Of a DNA stretch of 64,000 nucleotides, positions 26,856 to 34,381 are shown one piece after another; the first letter of the stretch is position 1; the number at the start of each line of letters is the position of its first letter. The notes below the pieces were generated by a model that ran no database searches, was not told the DNA's origin, and was given only the letters and a program-made list of their open reading frames with translations. Made by a program: the position numbers and the translations under genes. This DNA comes from Desulfitobacterium_A nosdiversum (lineage in GTDB: Bacteria > Bacillota > Desulfitobacteriia > Desulfitobacteriales > Desulfitobacteriaceae): NCBI RefSeq assembly GCF_049860565.1, contig NZ_CP172056.1, positions 2,790,001-2,854,000 of the forward strand. The letters are read 5' to 3'.

Positions 26856-27263
26856 TTGAAAATTACCATTTCAAATAGTTCAAACGAACCAACATATAAG
26901 CAAATATTTAATGATATTCAACAGGCTATTCTTCAAGGTGAGCTGAAAGATGGTGAAGCTCTCCCGTCAATACGCAATCTTGCAAAGGCCTTAAATGTAA
27001 GTGTAATTACAACCAAGCGCGCTTATGATACTTTAGAGCATGAGAACTATATTAAAACAGTACCCGGTAAAGGCTCATATGTTGCTAAACAAAATTCGGA
27101 AGTTATTCATAAAAAACAACTTCTCATCCTTCAAGATCAGCTTACTCTAGCAATTCAAACAGCAAAACTGCTCAGGTTAAACCTAAGTGAAATTCAGGAA
27201 ATGATAACTTTACTATACAGAAATGAACTTGAAAATGAAGATAATGATAAAGAGAGTTTATAA
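26856..27263 (+). CDS. GntR family regulator, YtrA subfamily
   Basis: 135 residues from TTG 26856 (GTG 26844 is an alternative but lies in the probable ribosome site AGGTG). An N-terminal winged helix with EPTYKQIFNDIQQAIL, GEALPSIRNLAKALNVS and VPGKGSYVA is followed by a short helical tail of about 55 residues, the YtrA layout. YtrA regulators normally sit beside ABC transporter genes they control; here the gene is alone and has its own terminator. Confidence 0.88.
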   Translation: MKITISNSSNEPTYKQIFNDIQQAILQGELKDGEALPSIRNLAKALNVSVITTKRAYDTLEHENYIKTVPGKGSYVAKQNSEVIHKKQLLILQDQLTLAIQTAKLLRLNLSEIQEMITLLYRNELENEDNDKESL

Positions 27264-27267
27264 AAAT

Positions 27268-27305
27268 AAAAAGCAGCTTCAAAAAAAAGCTGCTTTTTAT
27301 TTTTA
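27268..27305 (+). terminator. Terminator after the GntR gene
   Basis: 12-bp perfect stem 27268-27279/27287-27298 (AAAAAGCAGCTT arm) followed by ATTTTTAT. The A-run on the left means it can also end the minus-strand gene stopping at 27327. Confidence 0.85.
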
Positions 27306-27326
27306 TCATTATAGGTATGTCCTCTT

Positions 27327-28079
27327 TTATCTAACTGCTGGTTCACCTTTAATGGACTTTGCCAGATTAAGTGCTTTATCTACATCAGCCTCATCACCAT
27401 CGATGACTATAGTAACAGCGCCTTCACTTCCATTGATTCCGCCTGCCGCAATACATTTTGCTTGAACAGGGAAGAGGGTTTCTAAGGCGACTATTTCTGT
27501 TACGACAGTCGCTCCTAACATGGGTATCAATCCAATTTTATCTCCGATTGCCTCGTCAGCTCGATGTCCAGCCATAAATTCAACTGCCTCCCGAACATCA
27601 GGAACTAGTTTTTCTAACCCAATCGGTACAATAAGCTTTACACCGCGAATACTTACAGGACCCGCAGCCGCACCAATTGTTCCTCCCATAAGGTTTGAAG
27701 CCGCGACCGCTGCTAAACCGGTATGATCGACAGCATTGCCGCCTTTAATAAAAACATCTCCCGGCTCCAATTGTGAAAGATAGTCTTTCCAGTGAACATC
27801 AGGCCCAAGATCTTTTCCCTTAGCGATAACAAATGGATGGATGCGCGTTTCTTCTTTGCTTACACCTGTTTTACCATCTGTAATCAAGCCAACGGTATAT
27901 GTACTCTTTTCTTCAATTTTAACTCCTAAAATCTCTTCTGCTAAAAAAGCATTGGTTGTTCCACCGGCTAATATAATCGTATGGTCCTTCAGTGCTTTTT
28001 GCATTATGGGTAAAGCTGCAACCCCTTTAGCAATTATTCGTTTCGATTCGCTTGAAGTGAGTGTAATCTGTGCTCTCAT
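27327..28079 (-). CDS. Conserved-looking 250-residue protein of unknown function
   Basis: Soluble protein with GAAGG ribosome site. Notable stretches are ILAGGTTNAFLAEEILG (residues 36-52), LEPGDVFIKGGNAVDHTG (104-121) and ASNLMGGTIGAAAGP. The Gly-Gly-Thr-Thr loop followed by a helix recalls the sugar-phosphate or CoA site of the RpiA/DeoR/CoA-transferase-like fold, but this is only a resemblance. No metal motif, no membrane segment. Divergent from the small hydrophobic peptide genes and convergent with the GntR gene. A systematic function cannot be given. Confidence 0.65.
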   Translation of the reverse strand: MRAQITLTSSESKRIIAKGVAALPIMQKALKDHTIILAGGTTNAFLAEEILGVKIEEKSTYTVGLITDGKTGVSKEETRIHPFVIAKGKDLGPDVHWKDYLSQLEPGDVFIKGGNAVDHTGLAAVAASNLMGGTIGAAAGPVSIRGVKLIVPIGLEKLVPDVREAVEFMAGHRADEAIGDKIGLIPMLGATVVTEIVALETLFPVQAKCIAAGGINGSEGAVTIVIDGDEADVDKALNLAKSIKGEPAVR

Positions 28080-28298
28080 AAAATACCTTCTTCCTGCCTT
28101 TTAATCTTCAATTGATTAAAATTACCCATTGCTTGCATCCTTATTTTGGAGATTGTACATCTCTATTTTAAAACGATCTTCTACAATCGTCAAAACTTTT
28201 AATCGCTGATTTCAATGAGCCTGAAATATAATCAGTTTATGACTTTACCACATTAGACCAATTTAATAACTTTATATCCATTACAGTTATATTTTGGT

Positions 28299-28327
28299 AA
28301 CACCTTAAGTCTCTGGTTCATATTTTA
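28299..28327 (+). promoter_or_regulatory. Possible sigma-K/sigma-E-type promoter
   Basis: AACA at 28299-28302, 16 bases, then CATATTTTA at 28319-28327 matches the mother-cell pattern (mACm, 16-17 bases, CATAnnnTA). It lies 55 bp before a small sporulation-type peptide gene. The rest of the 301-bp gap 28080-28380 shows nothing else. Confidence 0.4.
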
Positions 28328-28380
28328 AAGTAGGTAAAAGCTAAAACCAATAAATTATAGAATCACAGGAGGGAATAAAA

Positions 28381-28491
28381 ATGGCACTAGGTGGAGCAGT
28401 AGTTGACGGATGTGTACCGAATTTCTTACCTGGTATTGCAATAGTTGTTGTGATTATTCTTCTGCTCATCGCAATGGGAATCGTCTTCTAA
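28381..28491 (+). CDS. Tiny hydrophobic peptide, YjcZ-like sporulation type (first)
   Basis: 36 residues after a perfect AGGAGGGAATAAAA ribosome site. A short Gly-rich head with one Cys (GGAVVDGCVP) precedes a single hydrophobic helix ending in LLIAMGIVF. It resembles YjcZ-family small sporulation peptides, which have a Gly-rich head and one membrane segment. A similar gene follows 33 bp later. Confidence 0.55.
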   Translation: MALGGAVVDGCVPNFLPGIAIVVVIILLLIAMGIVF

Positions 28492-28524
28492 AACTATCCA
28501 TGGGGTAAAAAGGAGGCAATCGTT

Positions 28525-28626
28525 ATGTATGGTTATGGATGCGGCGTTCCGTTCGGCGGATTTGTTGGAGTAGGAATCATTGCAATTGCAATTCTTATCC
28601 TCATTGCCCTCGGCGTAATCTTTTAA
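28525..28626 (+). CDS. Tiny hydrophobic peptide, YjcZ-like sporulation type (second)
   Basis: 33 residues after AAGGAGGCAATCGTT. Gly/Tyr-rich head (MYGYGCGVPFGGF) then a hydrophobic helix ending in LIALGVIF, the same C-terminal pattern as the preceding peptide, so the two are paralogues in one operon. Both keep a single Cys in the head. Followed by a terminator. Confidence 0.6.
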   Translation: MYGYGCGVPFGGFVGVGIIAIAILILIALGVIF

Positions 28627-28642
28627 TAAATTGAAATAATCG

Positions 28643-28678
28643 CAGGGCGTCCTGATTACGGGGCGCTCTTCTTTTATA
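28643..28678 (+). terminator. Terminator after the small peptide operon
   Basis: Stem of about 9 bp with two G-U pairs (AGGGCGTCC with GGGGCGCTCT) followed by TCTTCTTTTA. Confidence 0.6.
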
Positions 28679-28685
28679 AATTTTG

Positions 28686-28714
28686 TTGCATAAAACTGTT
28701 TTCTGAACTATTCT
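28686..28714 (+). promoter_or_regulatory. Candidate promoter of the nfeD-flotillin operon
   Basis: TTGCAT (28686-28691), 17 bases, TATTCT (28709-28714). Between it and the gene lies a 10-bp imperfect palindrome, GCAATGCTTG with CAAGCACTGC, near 28797-28820, of unknown role. Confidence 0.35.
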
Positions 28715-28916
28715 AAAAGTAAATATATTTCCACAAACATAAAATTCCGCCAATATAAGGCAATTATTCAAAGAAGGTTAGATTCACCTTGGATTCAGCA
28801 ATGCTTGTGTGCAAGCACTGCAAGTATCTGGCCTTATTTAAAACTTATTTCCAAAAGTGCTATAGTTCTAAAGCAAGAATAATCTGTATCAAAAAGCGGA
28901 AAGGAGGAGGAGAAGG

Positions 28917-29558
28917 TTGCTTTCTTACACGGTAGATTGCTTAAGTGCTATTTATCTTATCTGCTTCGGCTTAGGCCTGGTTATGAGTATAGGTTCTCTT
29001 ATGTTAGGCGGTCATAGTCATGATTTTTCTGGAAGCTCATCAGGTGGGGCTCATATTCATGCTCTCCATGACATACAGCATTTTGACCATACTGGCAGTT
29101 CTCAGCTTGATAACCGTGTTCCATTTCTCAGTATGAATACAGCTTTAGCTTTCTTACTTGGATTTGGCGCAGCAGGTTATTCGGTTCAACACCTTCTTAT
29201 CAACCCAGCTTTAATTCTTAGTCTGGGGATCGCTTTACTAGTAGGCTTTGCTTTTGCTAGCCTTATCTATTTTTTCTTAAATAAGGTTTTAATTCGCGGT
29301 CAATCCGCATATTTAAAGGAGTGTGATTTTGACCTTCGTGGAGTTGAGGGAGTTGTAAGTTCCAGCATTTATCCTCATGGTCTTGGTGAAGTTAGTTATA
29401 TTTTTAATCAATCGAGACAAGCTCTTCCAGCTAAGGATAAACTCGATCGAGGATTATCGAAAGAGACCCCAATTATTATTTTGGCTGTCCATCAAGGTGT
29501 AGCAACGGTCTTACCCCTTGAAGAATTTAAACAGCATATTGATCAGAAGGAGGAATGA
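28917..29558 (+). CDS. NfeD-like membrane protein, partner of flotillin
   Basis: 213 residues from TTG 28917 after AAAGGAGGAGG. One N-terminal and two to three central membrane segments (about 75-125) and a C-terminal beta-rich OB-like part with FDLRGVEGVVSSSIYPHGLGE, as in short NfeD proteins. Between the first and second segments is an unusual His/Ser/Gly-rich loop (residues 33-63) with about eight histidines. Its stop overlaps or abuts the flotillin start. NfeD and flotillin act together in membrane microdomains. Confidence 0.75.
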   Translation: MLSYTVDCLSAIYLICFGLGLVMSIGSLMLGGHSHDFSGSSSGGAHIHALHDIQHFDHTGSSQLDNRVPFLSMNTALAFLLGFGAAGYSVQHLLINPALILSLGIALLVGFAFASLIYFFLNKVLIRGQSAYLKECDFDLRGVEGVVSSSIYPHGLGEVSYIFNQSRQALPAKDKLDRGLSKETPIIILAVHQGVATVLPLEEFKQHIDQKEE

Positions 29559-29560
29559 CT

Positions 29561-31036
29561 ATGCTCTTGTCGTCTGTATTAATCATCATTCTTTTAGCAT
29601 TTGTAGGACTTTTTGCTCTTATATTTATCCTTGCGCGTATGTTTCAGAAAGTGGGCCCAGACGAAGCACTCATTGTTTATGGATTAGGAGGAAGTCATGT
29701 TGTAACAGGTGGTGGTCGACTCGTTTGGCCGCTTATTCAAACCTCAAAGAAGCTCTCATTAGAGTTAATGTCTTTCGACGTGATTCCAGCTAATGAACTT
29801 TACACAAGTCAGGGAGTAGCCGTTATGGTTGAAGCTGTAGCACAAATCAAAGTTAAGGATGATCCGGAAAGTATTACTACGGCCTCTATTCAATTTCTGA
29901 ATAAATCGGAGCAAGAACGCGAAAGCATGATTAAACTTGTCATGGAAGGACACCTCCGGGGGATTGTCGGTACATTAACAGTAGAGCAAATCGTCAAAGA
30001 ACCCGAAATGGTTCAATCCCAAATGCTCCAAACGTGTGCTGCCGACCTGATTAAGATGGGGCTGGAAGTACGATCTTTTACAATTAAAAATGTGAAAGAT
30101 CGCAATGAGTATATTGTAAATATGGGAAAACCGGAGATTGCTCGAATTAAAAAAGAAGCATCGATTGCAGAAGCAATCGCTATTAAAGAAACTGAAATGA
30201 ACCAAGCGGTTGCTATGAGAGAAGCTGCTGTTGCTAAGGCACAGGCAGATCAGGAACGTGTTCTTGCTCAATCCGCTTCTGAAGGGAAGCAAGCTGAATT
30301 TGTTAAAGATTTAAATCTAAAAAAGGCTTCTTTTGACGCCGAAGTAGCCCGTGCAACAGCAGAGAAGGAACGTTCTTATGATATTAGAAATGTTGAACTT
30401 GAACAAACCTTAACCCAAGAGCGTTTACAGGTTCAGCAAATTGAGCGTGAAGGTCAAATTAAGATTCAAGAAGCTGAAATTCTGCGCAAAGAGAAAGAAC
30501 TCATAGCTACTGTGCTAAAAGAAACTGAAGCTGAACAAAAGAAGATTCGTGCTTTAGCCGAGGCTGAAAAAGAACGCCTTATTCTCACAGCGGCTGGACG
30601 TGCTGAGGCTGTTCGTTCAGAAGGTTTAGCTCAAGCAGACACAGCAAAGGCTCAAGGTATAGCAGCAGCGGAAGCGGAGCGTGCCGCAGGTATGGCAAAA
30701 GCCGATGTCTTGAAGGCTCAGGGATTAGCTGAAGCGGAAGCAATTCAAGCTAAAGCAGATGCCTATCAGAATTACTCTCAAGCTGCCATTTTGGATAAAC
30801 TTCTGGCCGGTTTGCCTGAACTTGCCCGTGCTGTAACCAGTCCGCTCGAAAACGTCGATAAAATTACCGTAGTTTCAACCGGAGGAGATGAGTCAGGCAT
30901 GCAAAAAGTGACTCGTGATATCACCAAGATTATGGCTCAAGCTCCGGAAGTTGTTGAAAGTCTCACTGGAATTGGGGTATCAGATTGGCTTAAAACCTTA
31001 AAACCTGTCCGTACGGAAAATGAAAAGTCTAAATAA
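29561..31036 (+). CDS. floA: Flotillin-like SPFH protein
   Basis: 491 residues from ATG 29561, ideally spaced after AAGGAGG; the ATG at 29555 is too close. One N-terminal membrane hairpin or helix (1-26), SPFH domain with KVGPDEALIVYGLGGSHVV and GGGRLVWPL, then a long Ala/Glu/Lys/Gln coiled coil (about 200-400) of flotillin type. It is longer than the ~330-residue FloA and closer to FloT/YuaG in layout, so the symbol is tentative. YuaG pairs with the NfeD protein YuaF in Bacillus, as here. Confidence 0.85.
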   Translation: MLLSSVLIIILLAFVGLFALIFILARMFQKVGPDEALIVYGLGGSHVVTGGGRLVWPLIQTSKKLSLELMSFDVIPANELYTSQGVAVMVEAVAQIKVKDDPESITTASIQFLNKSEQERESMIKLVMEGHLRGIVGTLTVEQIVKEPEMVQSQMLQTCAADLIKMGLEVRSFTIKNVKDRNEYIVNMGKPEIARIKKEASIAEAIAIKETEMNQAVAMREAAVAKAQADQERVLAQSASEGKQAEFVKDLNLKKASFDAEVARATAEKERSYDIRNVELEQTLTQERLQVQQIEREGQIKIQEAEILRKEKELIATVLKETEAEQKKIRALAEAEKERLILTAAGRAEAVRSEGLAQADTAKAQGIAAAEAERAAGMAKADVLKAQGLAEAEAIQAKADAYQNYSQAAILDKLLAGLPELARAVTSPLENVDKITVVSTGGDESGMQKVTRDITKIMAQAPEVVESLTGIGVSDWLKTLKPVRTENEKSK

Positions 31037-31078
31037 AGTCTGATTCTTTAAACTAAATTTCATTATCAGATTCTCAAT

Positions 31079-31117
31079 GAGGGGCGTTAAACACGCCCTT
31101 TCATTTTTTTAGTACTA
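31079..31117 (+). terminator. Terminator after the flotillin gene
   Basis: 6-bp G-C-rich stem GGGCGT (31082-31087) with ACGCCC (31093-31098), then TTTCATTTTTTT. Confidence 0.75.
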
Positions 31118-31284
31118 AAGTCCTTACTGGGAGGGACTTGTTCGGTAATATAATTAGGCCTTCCATCAGCGGTAAATAGTGACTAATGCTTCATGTTTAA
31201 CTTGCAAAATAAAATTATAATAAAAACAACAAAAAGATATTTGCAAAACAAACATAAATAATAAATGAGAGGATAGTGTTTTAC

Positions 31285-31449
31285 ATGAAAAACCAATTAA
31301 TGCAAATTTTCAAAGATGAAGAAGGACAAGCCATGACAGAATATGGGTTGATTATTGCCTTAATTGCGGTAGTAGTTATAGTTGCATTAACAGCAATTGG
31401 AACTAACCTTAATACCAAGTTTACTGACATTGGTAACAAATTACAGTAA
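31285..31449 (+). CDS. flp: Flp/Fap type IVb pilin
   Basis: 54 residues. A short charged leader (MKNQLMQIFKDEEG) is followed by the cleavage region G/QAMTEYGLI with the conserved Glu and Tyr at +5 and +6, then a hydrophobic helix. This is the major subunit of Tad (Flp) pili, cleaved by the prepilin peptidase encoded next. Separated from the tad genes by a strong stem-loop, which should let the pilin be made in excess. Confidence 0.92.
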   Translation: MKNQLMQIFKDEEGQAMTEYGLIIALIAVVVIVALTAIGTNLNTKFTDIGNKLQ

Positions 31450-31551
31450 CAAGCTAAGATTTACATTTAATTTCTTTTCTAACTCAAATTTAGTTGTTTA
31501 AGAGATACAAAAAACAATAGCTCGTATTTCTAAACTTGCTTTTTCACCGTA

Positions 31552-31584
31552 ACGACCCTACTGTTGGACAGTAGGGTCGTTTAC
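31552..31584 (+). terminator. Stem-loop terminator/attenuator between flp and the tad operon
   Basis: Perfect 13-bp stem 31552-31564/31568-31580 (ACGACCCTACTGT arm) with a 3-base loop and only a short T stretch. The tad ribosome site AAAGGAGG follows at once, so read-through into the operon is expected. Confidence 0.75.
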
Positions 31585-31601
31585 CTAAAGGAGGTATTAC
31601 G

Positions 31602-32108
31602 ATGGGGCTGAATGATGCTGCATTAGCTTTAACCATAAGCATTGCTGCTTTCACAGACTTCCGGGAACATCGTATTTATAATAAACTGCTTGGACCGGCT
31701 TTTGTAATGGCAATAGCTTTGCAAATCTATTTCAAAGGCTGGATCGGACTGCGAGAAAGCTTATTCGGAGCTTTTATCGGCTTTTTAATTCTGCTTATCC
31801 CTTATTTTTTAGGAGGTATTGGAGCGGGAGATGTCAAATTGCTGGCGGTAATCGGCGCTTTTGGGGGAGTACATTTTGTTATAACCAGTTTTCTTTACGG
31901 CGCAATAGTTGGAGGAATTATTTCAGTAATATTGCTTGCCCGCCGTGGAGCCCTCTACTCAACACTCCATCGCTTTCTTTTATTTTATCTATTGCGGATT
32001 AAAATTGACCCACAAAATAAACAGGCAGACGAAGCTCAAAAGGAAAAGTTTCCTTACGGCATTGCCATAACTATAGGAACTCTGCTTGCTATGCTTTTGC
32101 GTATGTAA
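31602..32108 (+). CDS. tadV: Prepilin peptidase, A24 family (TadV/CpaA)
   Basis: 168 residues, about six membrane segments, with the two catalytic aspartates in FTDFREHRI (residue 24 region) and GIGAGDVKLL (GxGD, about residue 79). It lacks the methyltransferase domain of PilD, as is usual for Tad loci. It would process the Flp pilin and the TadE/TadG pseudopilins. First gene of the tad operon. Confidence 0.92.
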   Translation: MGLNDAALALTISIAAFTDFREHRIYNKLLGPAFVMAIALQIYFKGWIGLRESLFGAFIGFLILLIPYFLGGIGAGDVKLLAVIGAFGGVHFVITSFLYGAIVGGIISVILLARRGALYSTLHRFLLFYLLRIKIDPQNKQADEAQKEKFPYGIAITIGTLLAMLLRM

Positions 32109-32122
32109 GGGGGCTGAATACT

Positions 32123-32512
32123 GTGAAACTTTACGAAAGGGAACACGGACAAGCAATCGTCGAAATGGCCCTTGTCATTCCACTTTTTTTTCTGCTTTTC
32201 TTTGCCGTCATCGAAATGGGACGAGTGGGGTTTGCCTACGTAAGCGTTAGCAACGCTGCACGAACCGGAGTTCGTGTCGCGTCAACAGGGGGAACGGACC
32301 TTGATATTCAAAACAACGTCTTAACAGCCGCTCCTTCGCTAAATACTTCTGAACTTACGCTCCAGATCACCCCGACTGAGGGTAATCGGCAATCCGGACA
32401 AAGTGTGGACGTATCCATTACATATCCTGTCCATCTGATTCTGCCTGTTATCAGTGACGTTCTGCCTAATCCCTTCATTGTCAGCTCACATTTAAGCATG
32501 CGCATGGAGTAG
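32123..32512 (+). CDS. tadE: TadE-like pseudopilin
   Basis: 129 residues from GTG 32123. N-terminal EHGQAIVEMALVIPLFFLLFFAVIE is split here as the motif GQAIVEMAL plus a hydrophobic helix, the TadE signature with Glu at the pilin +5 position. It is followed by RVGFAYVSVSNAARTGVRVAS. A minor pilin-like protein of the Flp pilus. Confidence 0.88.
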   Translation: MKLYEREHGQAIVEMALVIPLFFLLFFAVIEMGRVGFAYVSVSNAARTGVRVASTGGTDLDIQNNVLTAAPSLNTSELTLQITPTEGNRQSGQSVDVSITYPVHLILPVISDVLPNPFIVSSHLSMRME

Positions 32513-32528
32513 AACGGAGGAGAAAATC

Positions 32529-33587
32529 ATGCACCTCTTGTTAAACACTAAAATGTTGTTTAAAAAATGGACAAAGAATTTTATAATTAAAATAAATATG
32601 AATATTGGTGCAGCTCATTCGAGATCTGATATGACCTCTTCTTGCAGAGGAAGCATTGCCATCTTAGTGGCTATCGGACTGACCGTTTTATTGGGCTGCG
32701 GAGCGATGGTTACTGATGTCGGACTGATTTATGCTGAAAAAGCAAAGCTGCAAAACGCAGTTGATGCTGCTGCTTTAGCCGGAGTTCAGGAACTTCCCAA
32801 CAATCCTGATGGAGCAGTGCAAATAGCTCAAGATTATGCTCAACAGAATGGTGCGGATACTATATCTTATAGTTTTGAAGCAGACAATAAAAAAATGGAT
32901 GTATCTGCTCAAAAAGATGTACCGACTTACTTTGCTAAAATATGGGGGATAAACTCTGAACAGATAACGGCAGCCGCACAAGCAATGATGTTACCCCCAA
33001 CCGCAATGACGGGTGCGGTTCCTTTGAGCGTCCAGGACCAGCCTTTAATATTCGGACAAGAATACACCTTGAAAGCAGGAGCTGGCGATGGAACAGATGG
33101 TTGGTACGGAGCGTTACAATTATCCGCTCCAGGAGCAAAGTCTTATCAGACCGATCTAACCTATGGATATTCCGGATCAATTAAAGTAGGACAAGTACTG
33201 TCGATAGAACCCGGTAATATCAGTGGACCAACAAAAAAAGCGATAGAAGATCGGTTTGCCATGGATACTCGGGTTCCTAGAAATACGTATACCGATTATG
33301 ACAGAAATGCACCGGAAATATTATATATTCCCATCGTTAAGGTTGTGTCCTATCAATCTTCGACTATACATGAGGTACAGGTTACAGGATTTGCAGCTTT
33401 TTTTGTCGAAAATGTTACTGGAAATGGGAACGAAAGTATTGTAACGGGACGCTTTTTAAAAACACTTACTTCTAACGGAAAAACGGGGGGGAGTTTAACC
33501 GATCTTCTTAAAGAAGAAACGGATATAAACAATGGGACTTCTGCCGAAGATTTTGGTCTCTATACCCCAAAACTAATTTCACAATGA
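32529..33587 (+). CDS. tadG: TadG-like protein (Flp pilus assembly)
   Basis: 352 residues. After an N-terminal basic stretch of about 35 residues comes CRGSIAILVAIGLTVLLG, a TadG-type membrane helix, then LIYAEKAKLQNAVDAAALAG, the diagnostic motif. The remaining 250 residues are extracellular. It lacks an obvious von Willebrand A domain, so it is a short TadG. The N-terminal stretch before the helix may be leader sequence. Confidence 0.82.
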   Translation: MHLLLNTKMLFKKWTKNFIIKINMNIGAAHSRSDMTSSCRGSIAILVAIGLTVLLGCGAMVTDVGLIYAEKAKLQNAVDAAALAGVQELPNNPDGAVQIAQDYAQQNGADTISYSFEADNKKMDVSAQKDVPTYFAKIWGINSEQITAAAQAMMLPPTAMTGAVPLSVQDQPLIFGQEYTLKAGAGDGTDGWYGALQLSAPGAKSYQTDLTYGYSGSIKVGQVLSIEPGNISGPTKKAIEDRFAMDTRVPRNTYTDYDRNAPEILYIPIVKVVSYQSSTIHEVQVTGFAAFFVENVTGNGNESIVTGRFLKTLTSNGKTGGSLTDLLKEETDINNGTSAEDFGLYTPKLISQ

Positions 33588-33626
33588 TACAATATGGATT
33601 CATTATAATGGGGAGTGATTTCATTT

Positions 33627-34367
33627 ATGCAGAGAAAAGGCTTCTTGCTTCTCGCCTTGGTCTGCGGTTTCATTGCTGCGGGAGCATCCTTTATCTTCTT
33701 AAACAATACGCAGCATAATTCCAAAATTGATACGAAACAGATCGTTGTTGCCAAAAGCAATATTTCGGCGCGATCAATCATCAAAGCAGATCAACTTACA
33801 ATCAAGGATATTCCCAGTCAAGGCTATCCTGCCGGCGGGGCTTCTTCCATTCAAAGTGTGGCAGGTTCTGTTGCCCTAATTAATTTAACAGCCGGGGATT
33901 CCATTGTAAGTTCAATGCTTGAGCATCCTCAAAGCAGCGGTAATCAAAATTCATCTTCAGGTTCATCATCACTCACAGTTCCTGATGGAAAACGGGCGGT
34001 GGCGGTTCCCATCAGCTTGGTAAGCGGGGTTGGATATAACGTCAGACCTGGCGATCATGTTGACGTCCTTGTAACGATGGAAATTAAAGACTCATCCGGA
34101 AATGCTCAAACTGCAACTTCCTTAGCTGCCCAGGATGTTCTGGTTTTGAGTGTAGGCGGAAGCGCAGCTGATGACAAAACAAAAACCGAATCTAAGTCTT
34201 ATACATTGGCACTTTCCGTACCTCAAGCTATGGCGGTAACTTTAGGCAGTGAAAAAGGAAGCATCCGCTTACTCTTAAGGAATCCAGCGAATACCGACAT
34301 ACAATCGCAAACACCTTTTACCGCGAATCAATTTCTCGATCAAAATTACTTTAACCGGGTTAAATAG
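33627..34367 (+). CDS. cpaB: Flp pilus assembly protein CpaB (RcpC), SAF domain
   Basis: 246 residues from ATG 33627 after GGGGAG. An N-terminal membrane anchor (KGFLLLALVCGFIAAGA) is followed by an SAF domain (VVAKSNISARSIIKADQL and GSVALINLTAGDSI). The later motif GKRAVAVPISLVSGVGYNVRPGDHVDVL, seen in parts, is typical of CpaB. In gram-negatives it contacts the secretin; here no secretin is encoded, so it probably acts at the cell wall. Confidence 0.88.
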   Translation: MQRKGFLLLALVCGFIAAGASFIFLNNTQHNSKIDTKQIVVAKSNISARSIIKADQLTIKDIPSQGYPAGGASSIQSVAGSVALINLTAGDSIVSSMLEHPQSSGNQNSSSGSSSLTVPDGKRAVAVPISLVSGVGYNVRPGDHVDVLVTMEIKDSSGNAQTATSLAAQDVLVLSVGGSAADDKTKTESKSYTLALSVPQAMAVTLGSEKGSIRLLLRNPANTDIQSQTPFTANQFLDQNYFNRVK

Positions 34368-34381
34368 AAGGAGGGACTAAG

